DNA from: Gimesia sp.
GTDB lineage: Bacteria; Planctomycetota; Planctomycetia; Planctomycetales; Planctomycetaceae
NCBI GenBank assembly: GCA_002706765.1
Contig: PAJV01000013.1
Span: forward strand, 1 to 64,000
Reading direction: 5' to 3'
DNA: 64,000 bases
Shown here piece after piece: positions 55,703 to 62,262 of the stretch; position 1 is the first letter of the stretch; the number at the start of each line of letters is the position of its first letter. Both the position numbers and the translations under genes were made by a program. Below the pieces are notes generated by a model. That model was not told where the DNA came from and made no database searches. It worked only from the letters and a program-made list of their open reading frames with translations.

Positions 55703-56347
55703 ATGCCGATCGACGAAGCTGACCAGCTGCTGGTCTCACAAATCAAAGCCGGTGACTCGGAAGCCTGGTCTGAACTGATCGCCAGATATGAAGGTCGGCT
55801 GCTCGCATTTGTCAACAGCCGCTTACGGAATCTCACGAGCAGCGAAGATGTGGTTCAGGAAACATTCCTGGGATTTCTGATCAGCCTGCCCAATTACGAT
55901 CCAGGAACGCCGTTAGAATCATTTCTGTTTGCCATCGCTTCCCATAAACTGACAGATTTATTGCGCAAGCAGGGGCGACGTCCCACCATTCCTTTATTTC
56001 CGGACGAAAGCGGTGCGCGGGATAATCATCGGGAACCGGCGGGGCATGCGCGGGTGGCCTCGAGTCTGGCACGCAGCAAAGAACGCAGATTCAAAGAAGA
56101 GCAGATCATCTGCATAAGCCTGCAGACGCTGATTGAATCCTGGATTAAGAATGGCGAGTTCGAACGGCTGCAGTGCATCGAACAGCTGTTTGTCTCAGGA
56201 AAAGCAAATAAAGAGGTGGCGACACAACTGCAGATCACAGAGCAGGCAGTTGCAAATCATAAGCACTTTGTGGTCGGCAAACTGAAAGATGCGATTAAGA
56301 CAGCCCGGATTCATGATGCGGATTTCGCCGGCCTGGGATTGAATTAA
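55703..56347 (+). CDS. ECF-type RNA polymerase sigma factor
   Basis: 214 residues. Region 2 is ISQIKAGDSEAWSELIARYEGRLLAFVNSRLRNLTSSEDVVQETFLGFLISLPNYDPGTPLESFLFAIASHKLTDLLRKQGRR (ECF sigma-70 region 2 with the DVVQET helix). Region 4 is LFVSGKANKEVATQLQITEQAVANHKHFVVGKLKDAI. The linker between them is longer than usual, with an Arg-rich stretch. Last gene of a kinase/FHA cluster; planctomycetes commonly link such sigma factors with Ser/Thr kinases. No anti-sigma gene is obvious. Confidence 0.9.
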   Translation: MPIDEADQLLVSQIKAGDSEAWSELIARYEGRLLAFVNSRLRNLTSSEDVVQETFLGFLISLPNYDPGTPLESFLFAIASHKLTDLLRKQGRRPTIPLFPDESGARDNHREPAGHARVASSLARSKERRFKEEQIICISLQTLIESWIKNGEFERLQCIEQLFVSGKANKEVATQLQITEQAVANHKHFVVGKLKDAIKTARIHDADFAGLGLN

Positions 56348-56367
56348 GCGAAAAGGATCCGCGCAGC

Positions 56368-56408
56368 AAAAAACCTCGCCTGATCATCACAGGACGAGGT
56401 TTTAATCT
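56368..56408. terminator. bidirectional terminator
   Basis: AAAACCTCG pairs with CGAGGTTTT (stem arms ending at 56378 and starting at 56395), with a further CCTG/CAGG pairing inside. The A-run before and T-run after allow it to stop transcripts from both the sigma gene (plus) and the small basic protein gene (minus). Confidence 0.8.
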
Positions 56409-56432
56409 TCTCAGGTCAGCTGCCGCATCAAA

Positions 56433-56531
56433 TTAGAATTTGATGTGCTTGCGTTTTGCCTTACGTGCTTTGGCACTGGCAGGACGGCGACCATGATTTG
56501 CTTTTTTCAATTTACGCTGTGTTTTAGCCAT
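56433..56531 (-). CDS. 32-residue basic protein
   Basis: MAKTQRKLKKANHGRRPASAKARKAKRKHIKF by direct translation, in two parts: MAKTQRKLKKANHG and RRPASAKARKAKRKHIKF. AAGGA stands 7 nt before the ATG. The high Lys/Arg content and small size resemble tiny ribosomal proteins such as bTHX-like or bL37-like types, but I do not recognise a named family. Convergent with the sigma gene across the bidirectional terminator, it probably has its own promoter upstream of 56540. Confidence 0.7.
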   Translation of the reverse strand: MAKTQRKLKKANHGRRPASAKARKAKRKHIKF

Positions 56532-56833
56532 GACTTTATCCTTTGATGGTCTTCAGATATTGCTGATCGAGACCACACGTTGACTGATGAGGTCTTCTGT
56601 AATTATCGGTATCGGGTCGGGTATTCTAGTCAAAGCCTGTCTTGAAAAAAAGCCATTCAATCAAAAAAACACCACGCCTGAGAGGATTTCGTCGACTTTT
56701 GTCCGGGTTTTTGGACTTAAAATCGATTTGTAAGCCCTCTGTTATGTGGACTGTTGTTCTGATTCGGGGTAGCATGGATCAGATCAGCTGGATACTGGAC
56801 AAAACGATTTCGGTTTAACTGAAGAAAATCAAC

Positions 56834-57496
56834 ATGCTGGCCAAGCTATTTACCTATTCGCTGTTTGGCATTGATGCCAAGCCTGTGGAAGTGGAAGTCG
56901 ATATCTCTCCCGGGGCGATGCCTAAAACGATTCTGGTGGGGCTGGCCGAAGCAGCTGTCAAAGAGAGTACGCATCGTATTGAGCGGGCGCTGGTCAACAG
57001 TGGCTATAACCGTCCCATCGATCGCATTGTCATTAATCTGTCTCCCGCGGATCTCCCCAAGGACGCTGCTTCGTTCGATCTCCCCATCGCGCTGGGTCTG
57101 TTGACTGCCAGCGGGCAACTGGCTTCAGATCGCTTTCAGGATTATGCGGCAGTTGGCGAACTGGCACTGGATGGCACGATTCGCCCGGTGCGCGGTGCTC
57201 TCTCAATGGCGCTGGCAGCGCGGGAGCAGGGTAAACAGGGTTTACTGGTTCCCGTTCAAAATGCAGAAGAAGCAGCTGTTGTAGATGGACTGGATGTCTT
57301 TGCCGTCGGGACCCTGGCGGAAGCCGTTGGTTTTTTCACAGGCTCTTTACCAGTTGAACCGGTAGAATTCTGCTGGGAGAATGCCCTGGAAGAACATGGC
57401 CACTACGATATCGATTACAGTGATGTGAAAGGACAGGAATACGCCAAGCGGGCCATTACGGTCGCTGCTGCCGGAATGCATCATTTATTGATGTGA
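56834..57496 (+). pseudogene. comM: comM (YifB, Mg chelatase-like) truncated after the N-terminal domain
   Basis: 220 residues of an expected about 500. The N-terminal ChlI-like domain is intact (LFTYSLFGIDAKPVEVEVDISPGAMPKTILVGLAEAAVKESTHRIERALVNSGY ... NLSPADLPKDAASFDLPIALGLLTASGQL). It ends DYSDVKGQEYAKRAITVAAAGMHHLLM and then stop; the family continues IGPPGTGKT, so the break is right before Walker A. Foreign, AT-rich DNA follows. In competent bacteria ComM is a hexameric helicase helping branch migration of transformed DNA; dprA lies intact 10 kb upstream. Confidence 0.9.
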
Positions 57497-57506
57497 TGTC
57501 AATAAA
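57484..57506. mobile_element. recombinase core-like inverted repeat at the comM/island junction
   Basis: TTTATTGA (57484-57491) and its perfect complement TCAATAAA (57499-57506) flank the 7-bp spacer TGTGATG. The left arm is comM coding sequence (the His-Leu-Leu-Met codons); the spacer carries the stop. Arms of 8 bp around 7 bp are the usual layout of a tyrosine recombinase crossover site, so this is a candidate attL. No integrase gene is in the window; it may lie beyond 64000. Confidence 0.7.
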
Positions 57507-57552
57507 CCCTTTTGTGGGAAACAGCGATTTTTTAAGTAAGAAGTAGGAGAAA

Positions 57553-58026
57553 ATGAAAATGGTTTGTCCAGAATGTGGAAGTATGAATGTTAAATATGAT
57601 TATAGAAAACCAACTTTTCAATCTGGACAGTCTGCTACCTATTCAAGAGGTGCAGGAAGAAAGCTCTGTTCTGATTGTGGCTGTGACTTGTCCGCAGTAC
57701 AACAACCGCAGCAAACTGTAAAACAAGAAGAAGTAGAACAGCAACCTTCAGTTAAGTTTAAGGTTACAATCGAATCTCCTGATCAGAATGAGATTGATGA
57801 TATAATTGAGAAGGCCAAATCTGATTTACAGAATAATTTAGCTAATATTGATCATATTAAAATTACTGAAATAATCCCAAGTGATTTAAAACCAACCATT
57901 GGTGCAGGATATAAGGTAGAGGTCAGTGGTATTATCTACCTTACAAGCGCTGATGAGCTTTCAATAGAGCAACTGCAATCTGCTGGTGAAAAATATTTTG
58001 GTGATACATTCAAACCACATCCATAA
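57553..58026 (+). CDS. zinc-ribbon protein of unknown function
   Basis: 157 residues, first gene of the island. Two CxxC pairs (MVCPECGSMNVKYDYR and CSDCGCDLS) make a zinc ribbon; a Gln/Glu linker leads to a domain with QNEIDDIIEKAKSDLQNNLANIDHIKITEIIP and a C-terminal YKVEVSGIIYLTSADELSIEQLQSAGEKYFGDTF. AT-rich codon use. Start ATG has AGGAG 5 nt upstream. The gene is transcribed away from comM. No family recognised. Confidence 0.75.
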   Translation: MKMVCPECGSMNVKYDYRKPTFQSGQSATYSRGAGRKLCSDCGCDLSAVQQPQQTVKQEEVEQQPSVKFKVTIESPDQNEIDDIIEKAKSDLQNNLANIDHIKITEIIPSDLKPTIGAGYKVEVSGIIYLTSADELSIEQLQSAGEKYFGDTFKPHP

Positions 58027-58238
58027 ATCTCTTATATTTCATTTTTGGTCTCAAATTTGGATGCAGTAATAGTAAGAGTGTATTGAGAACAGATAAATCA
58101 TTGAACAGGAGGCATGGGAGTCCCTGTTGTTAATTCGTAGATGATTTTCACAGTAGTCAATACTTGTGCTATGGGGGTATTTTTGAGTGTGGCTATTGAT
58201 CAGACTTTTTTTCCCATTTGCGTATTGAGTCGAACTGA

Positions 58239-58373
58239 TCATTTCTTTTTCTTGTTTCGAACTGGCTTTGGCGGTTTCTCTTGAGTTATTTCTGCCTTCC
58301 TTGGAGTCTTGGGGCGGTTGAATGGAACTACCCCCTCTGTTATCCGAGTTCCCTTCTCTTCATTACTAGTCAT
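58239..58373 (-). CDS. microprotein 5 of the Pro/Lys-rich operon
   Basis: 44 residues: MTSNEEKGTRITEGVVPFNR then PKTPRKAEITQEKPPKPVRNKKKK. Carries the shared G-x-[VI]-P core (EGVVPFNRPKTP) and a Lys-rich tail. Last gene of the six-gene minus operon; it starts 12 nt after microprotein 4. Too short for family recognition, but the shared motif and tight spacing make it coding. Confidence 0.6.
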   Translation of the reverse strand: MTSNEEKGTRITEGVVPFNRPKTPRKAEITQEKPPKPVRNKKKK

Positions 58374-58385
58374 TCTAATTCACTC

Positions 58386-58502
58386 TTATTTCTTTACCTG
58401 CTTGTTTGATTGTGATGGTTTAGTCTGTCCCTTACCGTGATCTTTCGGTGGTTTGGGAGACACATATCCTCTTTTGATTGAATCGTCTGAATTATCGCTC
58501 AT
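58386..58502 (-). CDS. microprotein 4 of the Pro/Lys-rich operon
   Basis: 38 residues: MSDNSDDSIKRGYVSPKPPK then DHGKGQTKPSQSNKQVKK. It begins acidic, then has the motif GYVSPKPPKD, then a basic tail. Its ATG shares one A with the stop of microprotein 3 (TAATG), so translation is coupled. Confidence 0.65.
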   Translation of the reverse strand: MSDNSDDSIKRGYVSPKPPKDHGKGQTKPSQSNKQVKK

Positions 58503-58645
58503 TACTTTTTATCCTGTTTGGGTTTATCTGGCTTACTGACTTTTGCTTCAGTTTTCATAGCTTTTGGTGGACTTGCTGGTACTCTGCCTAATTTTGCATT
58601 TTCCTCGTCGTCGTCACAATTCCTTAAATTGAATTCTTTATTCAT
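58502..58645 (-). CDS. microprotein 3 of the Pro/Lys-rich operon
   Basis: 47 residues: MNKEFNLRNCDDDEENAK then LGRVPASPPKAMKTEAKVSKPDKPKQDKK. Acidic head with one Cys, motif GRVPASPPK, basic tail. It starts 11 nt after the three-helix membrane protein gene and its stop overlaps the next ATG. Confidence 0.65.
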   Translation of the reverse strand: MNKEFNLRNCDDDEENAKLGRVPASPPKAMKTEAKVSKPDKPKQDKK

Positions 58646-58656
58646 AAATCAATTCC

Positions 58657-59088
58657 TTACAAATTTAGATAAACGAAAATGCCTAAAAAGATTGAACCAA
58701 GTATGAGAAAACCGAATGATGCAAGGTTGCAGTATTTTACATGATCCATTTTAGAATCATATATTTTCAATTTAACCTCATCCCAAACTAAATCCGGTTC
58801 CAAGACTTCTTCACGATAAAATCGAGTGCAGGATTGACTCAACAAGAAAGATGTAAGGGTTGAGAAAAGACACAAGAAGGAAAAAAACCAAGATACTGCA
58901 AGATAGAACTTTGAGCATTTTTCAATATTATCGATGCTATTGACAAAAAGGATTGAGAGCGAGAAAGCACCACTTGAGAGAGCGACTAGAAGCTTGTCGT
59001 ATTGTTCCGACTCTCTATGCTCCATTTCAATAGTCTTTTCCCTTTCGCTCAAATACAAATCATATTTCTTCTGATCTTCTTCAGTCAT
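58657..59088 (-). CDS. three-helix membrane protein (SLATT-like)
   Basis: 143 residues. N-terminal helix with charged repeats (KYDLYLSEREKTIEMEHRESEQYDKLLVAL), then three membrane helices: about 35-52, 62-85 and 118-141. The layout and the phrase GAFSLSILFVNSI recall SLATT-type conflict proteins, in which a charged helix precedes two or three membrane helices. Its ATG overlaps the end of microprotein 2 (ATGACTGA). Hypothesis: membrane partner of the microproteins, possibly in defence or toxicity; no evidence for either beyond architecture. Confidence 0.75.
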   Translation of the reverse strand: MTEEDQKKYDLYLSEREKTIEMEHRESEQYDKLLVALSSGAFSLSILFVNSIDNIEKCSKFYLAVSWFFSFLCLFSTLTSFLLSQSCTRFYREEVLEPDLVWDEVKLKIYDSKMDHVKYCNLASFGFLILGSIFLGIFVYLNL

Positions 59089-59224
59089 TGCGATTAGGTT
59101 TTCTATCTGAAATGAGTTTGTTTTTAGGTTCAGATTTTGGGGGTGGCGCTTGCGGTCTTGCAGGTGGTTTCGCTGGTCTGGGCGGTATCACGCCATGTTT
59201 TCTCTCTTTATCTCTGTCGTTCAT
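59081..59224 (-). CDS. microprotein 2 of the Pro/Lys-rich operon
   Basis: 47 residues: MNDRDKERKHGVIPPRPAKP then PARPQAPPPKSEPKNKLISDRKPNRND. Motif HGVIPPRPAKP; the richest in Pro. The 3' end overlaps the start of the membrane protein gene by 8 nt, so the two are translated together. Confidence 0.7.
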   Translation of the reverse strand: MNDRDKERKHGVIPPRPAKPPARPQAPPPKSEPKNKLISDRKPNRND

Positions 59225-59265
59225 GATTCAATGCTTTCAAAATACTTTTGCTTCTGATTGGTTTA

Positions 59266-59376
59266 TTAGTCTTTATCTTTTGGTGGTTTTGGTTTCGGTG
59301 GTTCAGTCTTTTCATTCGTAAGGGGCTTTGCAGGCTTCGGCGGAACATAACCACCATTGATTTTTTCTTTACGCAT
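59266..59376 (-). CDS. microprotein 1 of the Pro/Lys-rich operon
   Basis: 36 residues: MRKEKINGGYVPPKPAKPLT then NEKTEPPKPKPPKDKD. Motif GGYVPPKPAKP. AAGGAG stands 10 nt before the ATG. First gene of the operon; the frame extends upstream but this ATG has the ribosome binding site and gives the size of its neighbours. Confidence 0.7.
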   Translation of the reverse strand: MRKEKINGGYVPPKPAKPLTNEKTEPPKPKPPKDKD

Positions 59377-59415
59377 GGGGATCAATCTCCTTTTGGCTTT
59401 TGAAACAGTCTCAAT

Positions 59416-59421
59416 ATTATA
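59416..59421 (-). promoter_or_regulatory. probable -10 element of the microprotein operon
   Basis: Perfect TATAAT on the minus strand (59421 to 59416), 40 nt before the first microprotein start and in an AT-rich stretch. The -35 region is weak (no TTGACA near 17 nt upstream). Confidence 0.5.
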
Positions 59422-59551
59422 CAAAATATCGAGAAGTAGTGTACGGTTGGGGTTGAGTGTTTTTCTGCTGGTTACAAATAGATGTTTTCCAAAGATGCAA
59501 GCTAGATGTGTAGTGTGAGAATCTTGGGCCAATGTTCACACTATTTTTGCT

Positions 59552-59716
59552 TTAACACGTTCCTGCATCGCTTTTACCTGCTCTGCTGTCAGGTTTGGCT
59601 TCTTTCCTTTTTCGCAACATCTTCTTCTCTTTCTCATCGGCTCCTTTTGCTGCTGCTTCATAGAAGTCCCAGAGCACAATCAAGACTAAACCACCATTAA
59701 AATTATTTGAATTCAT
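59552..59716 (-). CDS. small 54-residue protein
   Basis: MNSNNFNGGLVLIVLWDFYEAAAKGADEKEKKMLRKRKEAKPDSRAGKSDAGTC by translation; a hydrophobic stretch (GLVLIVLWDFYEA) is followed by a basic/acidic helix. GAGGA lies 8 nt before this ATG, which is the second Met-rich start in the frame. Head-to-head with the plus gene at 59789. Not recognised. Confidence 0.4.
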   Translation of the reverse strand: MNSNNFNGGLVLIVLWDFYEAAAKGADEKEKKMLRKRKEAKPDSRAGKSDAGTC

Positions 59717-59742
59717 CACAGCCATCCTCATTTGCGCATGAA

Positions 59743-59756
59743 AGGACACCGGCAAG
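59743..59756 (+). repeat. cassette tag, copy 1 (AGGACACCGGCAAG)
   Basis: Exact 14-nt copy located 33 nt before the ATG at 59789. Identical copies are at 60852-60865 and 62831-62844; a partial one (AGGACAC) is at 62220-62226, 37 nt before the GTG at 62263. The tag does not appear elsewhere in the window as far as I could see. Confidence 0.8.
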
Positions 59757-59788
59757 ATCAGCAAAAATCCTCATTCAAGGAGATCAAA

Positions 59789-60397
59789 ATGCTGCTTGCC
59801 CGACTGTTCCTCATCTCGCCACTTTGGGTGGCATACTTTTGCCATGAAACCTACAACGGCCCGATGCACGAAGAGATGAGCTTCTCCACGCTCCTGATCA
59901 TATCTGTGGTCGCCTACCTCGTTCTGTCTTGGAAAGACAGTGGGCGGGCACCTCGGTCGGCAATCTCGATTATCATGAGAAACATGGTATTGATGTACTG
60001 CGTGGTGTGGTCTTTCCTGCTACTTTTCGGGTGCAGTTGGTTTTTCTGGTACATGATTTCACACGCTACCCTCTGGGTCATTCTATTCTGGCAATGGGTT
60101 GCTCATACCATCGCTCATCATTTAATTTACCCCTATGCGGACCCGAACTACCACTCCTTAAGGAAGTCTGGCTGGCATCCATTCTGGGACACTACCGTCT
60201 ACAATCACGACAGCGAATTGATCAAGGATGGTGGCTTCGAGGAACCGATATACGAAGGCTTTGTGCCGCCTCCTGATTGGAGATTTCAGTGTCCTGTTTG
60301 TGGCGCAAGGCAACAAACCAATTTCGGTGTATGTTGGAGATGCGACTACGGAGCAGATGGTGATGATACGGCATACCATCAACGCTGGGGAATTTGA
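59789..60397 (+). CDS. four-helix membrane protein with C-terminal zinc ribbon
   Basis: 202 residues from ATG at 59789 (AAGGAG upstream). Membrane helices: about 2-15, 28-50, 60-82 and 90-112, in a small integral protein. The C-terminal tail CPVCGARQQTNFGVCWRCDYGADGDD is a zinc ribbon. No family recognised. It is preceded by tag copy 1, and a hairpin terminator follows at 60406. Confidence 0.7.
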   Translation: MLLARLFLISPLWVAYFCHETYNGPMHEEMSFSTLLIISVVAYLVLSWKDSGRAPRSAISIIMRNMVLMYCVVWSFLLLFGCSWFFWYMISHATLWVILFWQWVAHTIAHHLIYPYADPNYHSLRKSGWHPFWDTTVYNHDSELIKDGGFEEPIYEGFVPPPDWRFQCPVCGARQQTNFGVCWRCDYGADGDDTAYHQRWGI

Positions 60398-60405
60398 CAA
60401 GTTCT

Positions 60406-60450
60406 GCCCACTTTCCAAGGTGGACTGGGCATCAAATGAAGTGGGCTTTT
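60406..60450 (+). terminator. terminator of the zinc-ribbon membrane protein gene
   Basis: GCCCACTT (60406-60413) pairs perfectly with AAGTGGGC (60439-60446) around a 25-nt loop, followed by TTTT. The loop is long, so it is moderately supported. Confidence 0.5.
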
Positions 60451-60561
60451 CATTGAATAACATTTAATTAACAAGACTGTCTCAAAAACCAACACCCTCC
60501 TAAAATTTCAGTCAATAACTGTGGATGACGCTGGCTCCTGACTGTATATTGATACACGAAT

Positions 60562-60829
60562 GCTTCGACTGTTTGCCGAAGCTATTAAAAGAAAAAATAT
60601 AGGAGAACTAGTTAACGGCCTTGAAAGGCCATATTGACAATTTGAATGACGTGCGAACGTCAAGTTTTGCTTCCCACTAACCGACCAACCTGAGCCGTAA
60701 GGTTCTTGAGCAACAGAAGCAGTGCTTGGACGAACGCTCCCCGAACGGGGGGCGTCGGCCTTGTACTGTTCTGTTGCGCCCCTTGGTCGGGGTAGTGGGA
60801 GCGGTCATGGTTCGGCGCTCCCTCTTTTT
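60562..60829 (+). ncRNA. structured RNA candidate with terminator (possible attenuator or riboswitch)
   Basis: Elements by hand pairing: hairpin GCTTCG/CGAAGC (60562-60582); GGCC-TTGAAA-GGCC (60617-60630); TGACGT-GCGA-ACGTCA (60647-60662, GNRA loop); a closing helix TCCCACTA.CCGACCAA (60672-60688) with TTGGTCGG..TAGTGGGA (60783-60800); within it a 5-bp hairpin GAGCC-GTAA-GGTTC (60692-60705, GNRA loop) and a long arm GCAACAGA.GCAGT (60710-60723) with ACTGTTCTGTTGC (60765-60777). Then GGGAGCG/CGCTCCC with T-tract (60797-60829). The GGGA is shared by the closing helix and the terminator. GC-rich against AT-rich surroundings. Confidence 0.55.
60797..60829 (+). terminator. rho-independent terminator overlapping the RNA closing helix
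   Basis: GGGAGCG (60797-60803) pairs with CGCTCCC (60816-60822), followed by TCTTTTT. Its left arm shares GGGA (60797-60800) with the closing helix of the upstream fold, so the two structures exclude one another. Confidence 0.7.
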
Positions 60830-60851
60830 GTGCGCTGATATTTATCGGACG

Positions 60852-60865
60852 AGGACACCGGCAAG
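60852..60865 (+). repeat. cassette tag, copy 2 (AGGACACCGGCAAG)
   Basis: Exact match to copies 1 and 3; 42 nt before the ATG at 60908. Extends as GAGGACACCGGCAAGACG here. Confidence 0.8.
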
Positions 60866-60907
60866 ACGACAAAACAAAGTCAGTTGCACAAATTCTGGGA
60901 GAGCACA

Positions 60908-62212
60908 ATGCCGCAAGAATGGTACTACACGAAAGACGGTGAAAGGCAAGGCCCAATCACATCCAAGCAGTTGAAACACCTTGCCAATGTTGGTGAACTT
61001 CAGCCAACCGATTTGGTGTGGACAGAAGGAAAAGACGAGTGGAAGCCTGCGAGTATTGTAAAGGGATTGTTCCCTACGAAGACAGATTCGCCAACGCCAC
61101 CACCGGTCCCCGGCTCAACGAATACGGCCAAAATGGATACGGCACCTGCTCTTTGGAATCCAACTGCCATTCGATTATGGAGTTTGCTTTTTACGTGGGG
61201 CTTTGGTGGATTTTTGATGGCTCAAAATTGGAAGTCATTGGGGGAGCATGAAAAAGCAAAGAAATCGATGATATGGTTTTATTCAATATTTGGTTTCATC
61301 TTTCTTGGGCTGATAACACCTGATGATGATTTCACGCTAAAAATATTTCGTTTTGTAGGACTTGGAGTTCTTGCAGCATGGTCAATATTTTCGGCACAGC
61401 CTCAAATAAATTATATCAAAGAGCGTTTTGGAAATGACTATCAAAGACGTTCTTGGGGAAAGCCAATTGGCATTGTGTCGGCGAGTTTATGCTTTCTGCT
61501 TGTGTTTGCCCTGCTCCCTATGCTGCTTGGTACACCGGCAGAAGTTCTCACAGTCCGGTACGGAAAACTCGACGCTTATCCGGGCATCAGCCTTGGGAAT
61601 GCCATCGACGAGTTTCTATCTGACCCCGAATGGTCTGTTATCGAAAGTGAAGACGGCAATCACTTCGTCAGTATCACTGGCGGAATGACGTATCAGGAAA
61701 AACCCGTGAAAGCATTGCTCCAGTTTCTTGTCGTCGATGATCGCTTTGAATTTACCACTCTTGAGTTTAATGGAATCGATCAGAATGAAATTATGAGAAT
61801 AAGTCTGATGGAAAAGATGATGAGTGATTTCATTGATTCGGCGGGATCGAATGCAGGCGGTGTGGTGCCACAAGAGACGGCATCGCAAGTAACGACATTG
61901 AGCGATTCAGAGATAATGGACTTCATTGATAACACCAAAGAGTACAAAGGCAAGGTCATTAGAATGATACTGACGATGCCTAGTGGTTTTCTTCGATCAG
62001 GTGGATCGATTGCGTTCTATGCTTTTGTCGGGACCAATAAGCTTGACGTGATGATTAACGTTGCGCCGTCTTCTGTAGATTCTTTGGCAGAGTTCAATTC
62101 CCTCGACGATCTTCCAAATGCAGATCTATTTTCCAAACTTGAAGTCACATTTCTGTGTGAAGAGGGTTCCTTGAATTACGGAAATCGAGCGATCCGAATT
62201 GAACGACCATAA
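60908..62212 (+). CDS. GYF_2 domain membrane protein
   Basis: 434 residues from ATG at 60908 (GGGAG 6 nt upstream). The first 60 residues, EWYYTKDGERQGPITSKQLKHLANVGELQPTDLVWTEGKDEWKPAS, form a GYF_2 (DUF4339) domain that binds Pro-rich peptides. Several membrane helices follow (about 85-210), then a globular C-terminal part (about 220-434). GYF domains read proline-rich ligands, and the Pro-rich microproteins lie 1.5 kb away in the same island, a link that is only suggestive. Preceded by the structured RNA and tag copy 2. Confidence 0.8.
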   Translation: MPQEWYYTKDGERQGPITSKQLKHLANVGELQPTDLVWTEGKDEWKPASIVKGLFPTKTDSPTPPPVPGSTNTAKMDTAPALWNPTAIRLWSLLFTWGFGGFLMAQNWKSLGEHEKAKKSMIWFYSIFGFIFLGLITPDDDFTLKIFRFVGLGVLAAWSIFSAQPQINYIKERFGNDYQRRSWGKPIGIVSASLCFLLVFALLPMLLGTPAEVLTVRYGKLDAYPGISLGNAIDEFLSDPEWSVIESEDGNHFVSITGGMTYQEKPVKALLQFLVVDDRFEFTTLEFNGIDQNEIMRISLMEKMMSDFIDSAGSNAGGVVPQETASQVTTLSDSEIMDFIDNTKEYKGKVIRMILTMPSGFLRSGGSIAFYAFVGTNKLDVMINVAPSSVDSLAEFNSLDDLPNADLFSKLEVTFLCEEGSLNYGNRAIRIERP

Positions 62213-62219
62213 TAAAGTC

Positions 62220-62226
62220 AGGACAC
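62220..62226 (+). repeat. partial cassette tag (AGGACAC)
   Basis: First seven bases of the tag, 36 nt before the GTG at 62263; the following bases (AAAAAAAC) differ from the full copies. Position relative to the gene fits the other three, so it is listed as a likely degenerate copy. Confidence 0.45.
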
Positions 62227-62262
62227 AAAAAAACATCAGCGTAATTTAGCAAAGGGAAAGCC

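Noticed and set aside
59088-59321. Plus-strand frame (MRLGFLSEMSLFLGS...) over the microprotein genes
   Set aside because: Its Gly/Leu-rich text is the complement of the Pro-rich minus genes, which have overlaps and a shared motif; the plus frame lacks a good start.
60672-60800. Integron attC site for the long palindrome
   Set aside because: No clear RYYYAAC/GTTRRRY core pair at its ends, and the RNA-like GNRA loops and adjoining terminator favour RNA; attC is not excluded.
60726-60974. An 82-residue frame (MDERSPNGGRRP...) over the hairpin region
   Set aside because: It runs through perfect stems and a terminator and has Arg/Pro-rich text caused by GC-rich palindromes; a structured RNA explains the sequence better.
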